This document shows positions 55,856 through 64,000 of a stretch of DNA of 64,000 nucleotides, in pieces; the stretch's first letter is position 1, and the number at the start of each line of letters is the position of its first letter. The notes beneath the pieces are model-generated. The model worked only from the letters and a program-made list of their open reading frames with translations, was not told the origin of the DNA and did not search any database. Source of the stretch: Gordionus sp. m RMFG-2023 (lineage: Eukaryota > Nematomorpha > Gordioida > Chordodea > Parachordodidae); assembly GCF_954871325.1 (NCBI RefSeq), contig NC_088778.1, positions 15,589,666 to 15,653,665 of the forward strand. The letters run 5' to 3'. The translations under genes were made by a program, and so were the position numbers.

Positions 55856-56679
55856 GTTTAGTTCAGGGGAGGACCGGCCATGAAAAATCTCCCACGGGGC
55901 CTTGAGATTTCACAAATTTAAGTGCCTCCTTAGTAAAGAAAAGAGAATTTTTTTTTAAATCGCATAAAATCTAAATAATAAATTATAATAATTATTAAAT
56001 ATTAATTTAATTATCTGGTGAAATTATAAGCACTATAAAAAATTTATTCATTCATTTACAAATATAACCATTTATTATCTTAAAATAAATAACTGCAAGT
56101 AAATTTTAAAAGTAATTTATACAATATTTACATTTTATATATAGATAACTCAAAAATAATATAAACATTTATTGAAAATGGACCGAAATGAAAATAATAA
56201 ACAACACAAGCAAACTATAAAAATTATATTTATATTAAATATAAAATATAAAATATATCTGTTTATGATGATTTATATAGATAAGATGGATTTTTAATAT
56301 AAAAAAATGAAGTTTCTTTCATATTTATTTTATTTATTTATCATAAGTTAAAATTAATTGACTATTCTAACTCCAAACTAAGTATAAGTATTAAGAAAAT
56401 TTATAATACCCCCCCCCCCCCCCCTTACCAACTAAAATGAGCCATGTAAATATTTTAGGACTTCTCGGCTAGAGTGGAATCTTCTTAAAATATATTGATT
56501 ATTAATGATCTTATCATTTAAACATAACATAAACATTTTATCTGACATAGATCATTAAATATAAAGAAAAAATATATAGATAACCTTGATAGTTTTTTTA
56601 TTAAATATAAATTCTAATTTTAAAGTAAAATCTATATCTTTTATATTATCATGCTTACAATATATAGTATAAAAAAAGA

Positions 56680-59600
56680 AAATACAAAAGTGGAGCAGAA
56701 AAATTTTATGATAAATCTTGTAAGGAACTTAAGATAGCTGGTGAAAATCCAAAACAGCAAAAGTAGTCTTTTTTAAATATATCACCTATAAACTTATCAA
56801 AAACATTTTTACTTCTTGAAACTTTTTCAGACTCTCCTTTATGCTCCAAAAAAAAGTGATAATACAACGTAGCCTGACATTCTAATTCATACCATAAAAG
56901 TCCACTTAAATCACATATAAAAAAAATCATCCATTTTTATGTTTATTACAAGTATCATCCATTATAAGTTTTAGTTCATGTTCTAATATAACATCTGATT
57001 TTTCTCATACCCAAATCACAAATTTAAAAAATTTAGCATATTTAACAACAAGAGATATAACTTCTACTATAATTACATCAACAATATGCTCAGAGACTCC
57101 AGTTTCTCCTTTACCTTTACATGATAATACAATTTCATTAAATATTCCAATAGCATTTACTTCAAATGATAATAGCATTCCTATTCTATCCCTTAAAGGA
57201 AACTTAATATTTATCTACATTATAAATACCTTCATCTTTAACTACATTACAAATACCTTCATCTTTATCTACATTACAAATACTTACATCTATGAAATAG
57301 AAGCAGCAAATTTTAAAAAAAGATCTCATGCTACAATTCCATAAAAACTTGCCTTTTTACAGATATATCCGATCTAATCTGTGAACCTGAGATTAAATAG
57401 ATAGCGTTTGTATTATTGAGTAGTTATGGAAGATAAAAGTATCACGAAATTGGCTTTCAGTTGCTATAATAATCATGAAATTAAAGCTATTTACTACTCA
57501 TTTGTATAGCTTTTGCTGGTTATGAAAATTCATTTTCAGGGTGCACCAATTTCAAACATATATATTCTGTTGTTGAAATTCATGAAAATTCAAAAGTTCA
57601 TATCCTAGCAGTGGAATACTTTCTACAGTGACAACAGCACACAAGATGTTAATAATAAACTTATAGCTGGAAAAGCAAAGCAGAATTCATATAATACTCA
57701 TATAATAAAACATATATTTGAAATTGTTAAGCTATTAAGGTGTCGAAATATGCCATATAGAGGTTCTGATTGTAAAGAAACCTTATTAAATTTTGAAGAT
57801 ATAAATTTAAATCATGGAAATTTCCTAGAATTGATACGTCACCTATCTAATTTTGATCCAATCATGAATGATCATTTAACAAGGTCATTCAAAGAAGCAA
57901 GCATAGGAAGGAAAAACTTACTCTCAAGCAAGTTACTACAAGGGAAGAGGTTCCTTAATTACCTTTTTATCGAAAACGACCATTGGCAAAGTTATTGTAT
58001 CAATTCAATACATGCTTTAGAAAAGCGAATTAAGGAACAATTAGGAAATAAAAGATTCAGCATACAGATGGAGAGCACTCAGGATATAAGCATATATGAT
58101 CAAGATACAATTGTTTGCGGTACATTTATAATGAAGAAATTACACAAAAACATTTTGCAATAGTTAAAGTGTAATTCTTCAGGTAATGGACTTTTTGATT
58201 TATTAAGTTCTTGTTTCTCTAAACAAGGGCTACCATTAAATAATATAATTGGAGAATCTTTTGATAGTGAAGATAACATGAGAAGTGAATTTGTTGGCTT
58301 GCAAGCTCAAATTAAACAAGAAGTGCCAGGCAGTATATATATTTGGTGCTATAGTCACATTCTTAACTTATGTGTTTGTGACATATGTGGTAATCTCTAA
58401 GCGAAAATCTATTTAGAATACTACTAAATAGCTTGCGACATTTTTTAATGAATCTTATAAAAGAATGGAAGTTTGTACTAATGTGTGAATAACCTGATTA
58501 TTGGTTCAAAAAAATTAAAAAGGCTTCAAAATATTGGGGAAGCAAGATGGTGGGCACCAGAGAAAGCAGTATTTCAGATGTTTGATGAAAAAGATGCGCT
58601 AATATCTACTACAATAAATGCCTTACATTATATATAACAAAATATCTTTTGATGCAAAAACGACTTCAGAAGCCGAGGCTTTATTAGAAAAGTTATGCAA
58701 ATTTAAAACTATCTAACGGAACAAATTTTTTTGAAAATTTTTGAAATAATTGGGCCTCTATCAAGATATTTACCAACAAAAAACTTAGACATTTTGACTG
58801 CCTGGAAAAGGTTGAAGATTTTAAATTTTCTTTAAATTCTATCATTTTCCTTTCAATACACATGAAAGCTACCAATATGATATTATCAATCCTGATGATA
58901 TATGCATGGAAACTGTTAGCAGCGTAGAATTAGTCATAAAAAGAAGATGTATTTTGAGGAATGCTTAGATAAATGTCCAAATGACTCCCTTCAGATTTAC
59001 AGAATTGAAATGTTTCGCTATATCATCAGATAGTAACTAGTTATAGAAAGATTTTCGAAAAATCAACATTTAATAACTAATGCTCAACATTTCCATCCTA
59101 GAAGTTTTGATGAAATTAATAGGAAAGGTATAAAAGAGGTTATCAAAAGAATCTCTTCGTTAGCAAAGGTAGAAAGGGATAAACTGCAAGAAGAACTAAT
59201 TTCATTCTCAGGAATATATAGCAATTTACTCATTGGCCTGAAGAAGAGTATAGAAAATTTTATTTATCATAGCGATTACACGTCAGAAAGTGAAAATGAA
59301 GAATTTCAAGATTCTATGAAAGAAAGTTGCAAAGGAGATTTTATAACCAAATGCAATATAAAATGCAAGCAATGTTTGATATGAGTATATGAGACGTTAT
59401 GCCGATATAATATGAATACATCTGCATATACCAATTTATATATAGTATATGAATATGAATATATACTCACACATTATCTTTTTCACAAGTAAATTGTGAA
59501 CGAACCTTTGGCAAAATAAAAATAATTAGAAATAGATTGCGAGCAAATATTGGGTAGGATTATTTAGAAGCCTTTTTAATGATGTTAGTAGAAAGGAAAT

Positions 59601-59690
59601 TATTTGAAGAAATAAAATTAAGTGAGATTCTTGAATATCTGCACAAATGTTCACCATTAATGAGAAAATTAAGCTAACCTTAATGGTAAT
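56680..59690 (+). pseudogene. ZMYM-type hAT transposase, broken
   Basis: The start resembles this family (KYKSGAEKFYDKSCKELKI, 56,682). In 57,750-58,163 the frame reads LNHGNFLELIRHLSNFDPIM, NDHLTRSFKEAS and FSIQMESTQDISIYDQDTIV, the DUF4371 region leading into the catalytic domain. At 58,240-58,400 come GESFDSEDNMRSEFVGLQA and IWCYSHILNLCV, the second catalytic block with Asp-x-Asp-Asn in place of the usual Asp-Gly-Ala-x-Asn. At 59,480-59,690 is the tail CERTFGKIKIIRNRLR with the closing HKCSPLMRKLS. There are several stops. This type of transposase is a recurrent source of domesticated genes in animals, but this copy is dead. Confidence 0.85.
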
Positions 59691-60324
59691 TTAACCTTAA
59701 GCACAATTTCAGCAAATTCTTTTCTTTCCAAATGTTCTAAACAGATTTAAAAGTAAACGTTTAATAATTTCTTATAGTATTCATTTTTTATCATTTAGCA
59801 ATTTAATATAATACAGTTATTCAAATCTATAGCATTTGACTAAATCCGCATCTGCCACAAAAGGTTTGTTAAAAAATTGGAACATAGGAGTGAGACAAAA
59901 TGAAAATAATTTTTCTTTTTATATTGCTAAAATAAAATAATATCGAAAAATATGAATATTGGTGATTGTATTAAAATTTACTTCTGATCGGTTTTTAACA
60001 TGCTTGTTTTGATCCACCTTATAAAAATCGTAAATTCCCAAAACAGATTAAGAAGCAGAAGTGCGCAATTGGATCAAGATAACTCTCAGCAAACCATTAC
60101 ATTATCAACAGTTTACATATTTTACTTCTTTTTTTTAAAAATATTTTACATTTTTATATTATTATATTTCGTTTATTATATAAATATACCAGAGCATTTA
60201 TAATTCTTATAAATATTTTATTTTTTTGTTATATAAATATTTTTAGGTAACTTATTTTTTTCTCAGCCTTCCATATAAATAAAAAATAAAAAAATATATA
60301 AAACAATTAAGATTCAGTAAATAT

Positions 60325-60650
60325 CAGAAACCTGTAGAGGTACCATTTGCACGCCCCGGCTCGGATTTTTTTTTCAAAAATATTTTTCGGCCCGGCCCGG
60401 GTTTTATATTTTCAGGCCCGGCCCTGTTTTTTTAAAAAAAAAAATTCAGACACGGCTCGGATTTTTTTAAAATATTTTATATTTATTTTTGATTTTTGTA
60501 GCTAATATTGGTGTTTTCAAATATTTGGTTTCAAAATATACGGCCCGGATATTTTTTTTAGAAAAATTTAGACACGGCCCGGGTATATTTAAAAAAATTA
60601 AAATATGGCCCTACCCACGCCGGGATTAAGACCGGGCCTGCAGGTCTCTG
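60325..60650. mobile_element. GC-rich hAT MITE, 326 bp
   Basis: It runs from CAGAAACCTGTAGAGG to GGGCCTGCAGGTCTCTG, with the perfect target duplication GTAAATAT (60,317-60,324 and 60,651-60,658). GGCCCGGCCCGGG-type motifs occur at both ends. It is inserted near the 3' end of the hAT at 55,864. Confidence 0.93.
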
Positions 60651-61015
60651 GTAAATATATTACAAGAAATAATAAGAATTATAATATAAATTAAACTTAA
60701 TATATAAAAAATATGGGAAGATTATTTTAAATCATTTATTTATTACTGATTGGCTTGTTATCGGCCATTATGGAAGAAATAATATATATAATAATCACAA
60801 AAGTTCATAAATTAACGAAGAATAATGCATTCAACTCAAAGGACGAGTAATTCTTTTAAATGGATCATACATAAATATTAAAAAAAGAATTATTTTAAAT
60901 TTTAATATAATATAGTGTTTAAATAAAATCATATAATTCCCGGCCGCAGGATGGCTCTTTTATAAATCTCCCATTGCGCCTTAGTCTCCCAGTCCGCCCC
61001 TGGTTTAGTTCCACC

Positions 61016-61428
61016 CAGAGACCTTCATGGGCCTTAATTTTTTGACAAAGCCCGGCCCAGGCCCGCAGTAAAAAATTTATTTTGGCCCAAACCCGGCCCG
61101 GCCCATATTTAATGTTAAAAAAAATTCCGAAGACCGACCCAAGCCCATATACAAAAATTTAATTTTTTTTTTATTTAATGAAAATTAACAATATTTAAAT
61201 AAATTTAGGCAATCTGTTTACAATATTGAAATTTATTATTATTAGAAGAAAAAAGGAAATATTTCAATATATTAGCAACTGTTTTAAATAGTCTAAATAT
61301 AAATTTAATAATTTTAGGCCCAAGCCCAGCCCAAGCCCATTAAACAAAAATTTTATAAACCCAGGCCCGGCCCAGACATGGGTCGGGTGTGGGCATGCGG
61401 GCCGTAGGCCGGCCCATGAAGGTCTCTG
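61016..61428. mobile_element. GC-rich hAT MITE, 413 bp
   Basis: It begins CAGAGACCTTCATGGGCC and ends GGCCCATGAAGGTCTCTG, an 18-bp perfect inverted end, with the perfect target duplication GTTCCACC (61,008-61,015 and 61,429-61,436). The subterminal repeats are CCCGGCCCAGGCCC-type. The long perfect ends suggest that it is the youngest member in the window. Confidence 0.95.
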
Positions 61429-61436
61429 GTTCCACC

Positions 61437-61590
61437 CCTATTATTTTTGAATAAATTTATATGTGTTCATTTCGCTTTAGAAATGAGCTATCAGTTTGTA
61501 CTGGTTTTTATAAGCTTTTAATTTTTGAAATTAATATAATAATATATATTTATAAAAAAAATTTTAAAAATAAAATATCAAAACCACATC
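61437..61590. other. Short spacer
   Basis: AT-rich spacer between the MITE and the next hAT. Confidence 0.4.
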
Positions 61591-61732
61591 AGGCGCGTAA
61601 GCAGCGGGGGGGGGCAGGGTGACAAATCCCCCCCCCCCCCCCCCAAGCCAAAAAATGCAGATGCCGGATGATATTTTTCAAAAATATTATTGTTTATATT
61701 AATTTATATTTGTTAATATTTATTCCTATCTC

Positions 61733-63221
61733 TAGTGTTGTTAAAGTTACTTTTGAAACATAACTAGTTACAGTTATTAGTTACATTGGCGACAAATGTA
61801 ACTAGTTATTAGTTACAGTTATTTTCCAAAAATAACTAGTTACATTATAAGTTACTTTGTACATCATTCATATAACGCATTTATTTACTGAACGAATTTA
61901 TTTAATATAAAAAAAGGTATACAAATTATAATCATTTGTTTAAAAAAAATATACAATTTATTTATATTAAAAAATAAGTAATTAGAAAAAATATCAAATA
62001 ATAGAATATTTATATTTACATCGAATTAAAATATCCTATATTTTTCATAAAAATTTGAGTTTAATAAATGTTAATTTGCTTTTAACAACAATTGGATTTC
62101 AAAATTTTTATCTAGGAGGCGCGCTCGTTTCTCTCCAAAGATGAGCTTCCCTAGACTGAATAAACGCTCTACAAGAGCATTTGATGTAATAACAACATTA
62201 TATTTAATAAAGAGTATTTTTAATTTTCAATAAATTCATCATTATCAATAATATTTTGACGCTTTAAATCAAAAAATCTAACTACATCTAATGATGTTTG
62301 TTGCGAACATGAGCCATTTATGTTAGATTCACCGCGAGGTATTAAAGTATTTATTAAATTTAAAATTTCCATCTTTTTTGATCTATTTGTATTATTAATT
62401 TATAAATAATTATGTAATTTAAGTTACCTTTTTTTAATACTAGCTAATATAGCATCTTTTAAAGGTTGACAATATTTTAATACTTGAACACCTTCCAGAC
62501 AGACAAGTATCTGTGTTATTGTTGGGGTATAATAATCTAGATACATATATTTTTCACCTTCTAGTATATCAATAGTTTTAGCTACTGGTTGCATAATCTA
62601 ATTTTTTTAATTGTAAATTATTTATAAGACATTAATTTAAATTTACACTGCAATATTCTTTAATAAAATCACGATCTTGTGATATAAATCTACACAATTC
62701 TAATTCATCACATAATAAATCGAAATCCAAAGGCATTTCATTTATAAGTGATAATATTTTAGATAAAGATGTATAAAAAGAACCCCATCTTGTTACAATG
62801 GGATATGGCAGCTGAGAATGTAATCTCTTTTTAATTTGCTCAGCTGATGGCCCAGATTTGTTTTGTGTATTCCACAAACGTTGACATTTAGATATAGCAA
62901 CCTTATACACTTTCCTATAATCCTCATTGTTTAAAGGTATTTTATTGGCATCTTGTGTTGCCACTAAGTTTAATGTGTGAACATTTTCGATGCCTGGTAG
63001 TCGGAGTAATTTATATTATAATTGATTAGCCCAGAGGAAGACATTATATCTTCTATTGAAATGTATTCAATATCTGAATCATTATCTTCTTTATTTAGAT
63101 TTCTACATATATATTTTTAAAAGTAACTAGTTACTTTTGGCAGTTACATTGGTAAAAATATAACTAATTACAGTTATTTTTTAGCAAAAATGTAACTAGT
63201 AACAGGTTAACAACAACACTA
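61733..63221 (-). mobile_element. hAT element nested in the TTF-type hAT
   Basis: It starts TAGTGTTGTTAAAGTTACTT and ends GGTTAACAACAACACTA, with the perfect target duplication CCTATCTC (61,725-61,732 and 63,222-63,229). Repeats of AACTAGTTACAGTTA fill both ends (61,760-61,850 and 63,110-63,210), probably transposase binding sites. TAGTGTTG ends with AACTAGTTAC repeats are a known widespread hAT type in animals. Confidence 0.94.
62110..62964 (-). pseudogene. hAT transposase, C-terminal half, broken
   Basis: The minus-strand frame 62,632-62,964 reads CQRLWNTQNKSGPSAEQI, then PYPIVTRWGSFYTSLSKI and LINEMPLDFDLLCDELEL. The block TRWxSxYxS is the conserved region between the core and the C-terminus. 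At 62,430-62,600 follow VAKTIDILEGEKYMYLDYY and LKYCQPLKDAILASIKK. At 62,090-62,200 is the dimerisation block [20 protein letters not shown] followed by [16 protein letters not shown]. The catalytic N-terminal half is gone and short introns may separate the pieces. Confidence 0.82.
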
Positions 63222-63469
63222 CCTATCTCATATATATATTAAATTACATTTATTTATCACATTCACCAAGTTATTTATCAATTAATTTCGAATTTAAGTT
63301 TTCCTTGGCGTAATATTTACCTATTATTTTCAAATTTCTAGTAGCGTAATATTTATCTAAATTTCTAGTCAAATAATAATTATCTCTGAAACTCCTTGTT
63401 CGGGGAGAAATAAATTGCAAACTTGTTCAACGAGATAGAGTCTCCGTCATCAAGCAGTAACAACTTTTA

Positions 63470-64000
63470 TGGAGTTAGAAGAGGCGATTATTAATGTACT
63501 GAAATATCATAATGGCTTGAAAGAAATATTTCCTCAGAAGCAAGAAAATTATTGGATTCAATAATTATTCCAAATTTTTTTTCTCATTAGAATGTATTAT
63601 TTAATTATACAACTATTTTATGTAATACTTTTCAAAAACATGATATTAACTTGATTAAGAAGATGAGAATAGCGGAGCATTTTATTAGAACTCAAGAAAA
63701 TTAGAGCTAATGTTGATGAAGAATTTCATATTTTATATGTTATTGTTGAGTCAAAATCAGAGCTATACGTGTTTAATATTTGTCTCCCTCGACTTGCAGC
63801 AAGACAAGCTCATCGTCAAAATATTAATATAGGATCAGTAGAAGAGTATTCTAAAACAAATGTCCCCTCTCTTAGATGTATTTATAACACAAATAAATGA
63901 ATTGTTTTTAATTCATCATGCAGCACTTACCAATCTGCAGATATTACTTCCACAAAAGCTTTCCCAACCTTTTTCAGATGGTGATAGAAAAAAAAATGAA
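63470..64000 (+). pseudogene. TTF-type hAT transposase, partial
   Basis: The plus-strand pieces are EEAIINVLKYHNGLKEIF (about 63,480) and FHILYVIVESKSELYVFNI, then LPRLAARQAHRQNINIG and VEEYSK (63,728-63,860). Relatives have RPRxxxRQxHRxN at the same place. Downstream, ADITSTKAFPTFF matches the region just upstream of the dimerisation domain in the copy at 21,563-22,300. Stops are present and the frame leaves the window before the C-terminus. Confidence 0.75.

Larger units (their letters stand above)
55864..61002 (+). mobile_element. ZMYM/DUF4371-type hAT, 5.1 kb
   Basis: It begins CAGGGGAGGACCGGCC and ends CTCCCAGTCCGCCCCTG. The target duplication GTTTAGTT is perfect at 55,856-55,863 and 61,003-61,010. 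It is the sister of the element at 16,464-20,481. It keeps a segment (about 56,305-56,955) that the sister lacks and holds a GC-rich MITE at 60,325-60,650 and an inverted segment at 59,825-60,058. A C-run of about 17 lies at 56,408. Confidence 0.93.
61591..64000 (+). mobile_element. TTF-type hAT, runs off the window
   Basis: It starts near CAGGCGCGTAAGCAGCGGGG, followed by a C-run (61,627-61,644), AAGCCAAAAAATGCAGATGC and TTTTTCAAAAATATTATT. The last two match the 5' end of the element at 22,566-22,480. The 5' part continues across the hAT nested at 61,733-63,221. It is a copy of the same family as the outer element in the SAS-6 intron. The right end lies outside the window. Confidence 0.75.

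Noticed and set aside
1-64000. tRNA, rRNA or other structural RNA genes.
   Set aside because: No A/B-box-like cloverleaf or conserved rRNA segment was noticed by eye; a covariance-model scan would be needed to exclude them.

Overview
The window is an AT-rich piece of a eukaryotic nuclear genome, almost certainly from an invertebrate animal. It has GT-AG introns, some only 39 nt long, animal-type transposon families (hAT of ZMYM/DUF4371, Ac-like and TTF kinds, a FLYWCH MULE, a pogo-like element with a C-terminal zinc-knuckle tail, a LINE) and two recognisable host genes. The species cannot be named from the sequence.

Host genes. A SAS-6 centriole-assembly gene runs on the plus strand from about 9,633 to 24,721. 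Its head-domain exons lie at 9.6-10.3 kb, its coiled-coil exons at 10.3-23.8 kb, and the VISWLNKQINE motif and last exons at 24.1-24.7 kb. A minus-strand SSUH2-like gene (CxxCxGxG zinc fingers) is seen at 30.7-31.3 kb. A further minus-strand gene of unknown identity is suggested by separate exon-like frames between 46.7 and 36.6 kb. The rest of the window is mostly transposon and repeat.

Layout. 1-1.9 kb: tandem repeats. 2.1-2.7 kb: Ty3/Gypsy-like integrase fossil. 2,734-9,509: an old hAT filled by a 4.4 kb insertion that carries a MULE, a LINE piece and 202-bp tandem repeats. 9.6-24.7 kb: SAS-6, with a 1.4 kb Ac-like hAT in one intron and, in the next, three hATs nested one inside another (about 14.6-22.6 kb). 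26,045-28,156: long inverted-repeat (foldback) element. 28.2-33.2 kb: minus-strand exons, SSUH2-like gene and small hAT MITEs. 34.1-35.9 kb: miniature LTR element and an inverted LTR copy. 36.6-46.7 kb: unknown gene with a pogo element (itself holding a hAT) and an Ac-like hAT among its introns. 47.0-50.0 kb: TTF-type hAT with a nested pogo-family MITE. 52,160-53,560: second foldback element. 53.8-55.8 kb: pogo-type end and unassigned sequence. 55,864-61,002: ZMYM-type hAT with a nested MITE. 61,016-61,428: GC-rich MITE. 61.59 kb to the window end: a TTF-type hAT interrupted by a 1.5 kb hAT.

Insertions were dated relative to one another through exact ends. Eight elements have perfect 8-bp target-site duplications (TTTAAAAG, TGAAATTC, ATTTCGAT, ATAATTTG, GTTTAGTT, GTAAATAT, GTTCCACC, CCTATCTC), several others have one or two mismatches, and the pogo and foldback elements sit at TA. 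All calls come from reading the sequence; no database search was possible.
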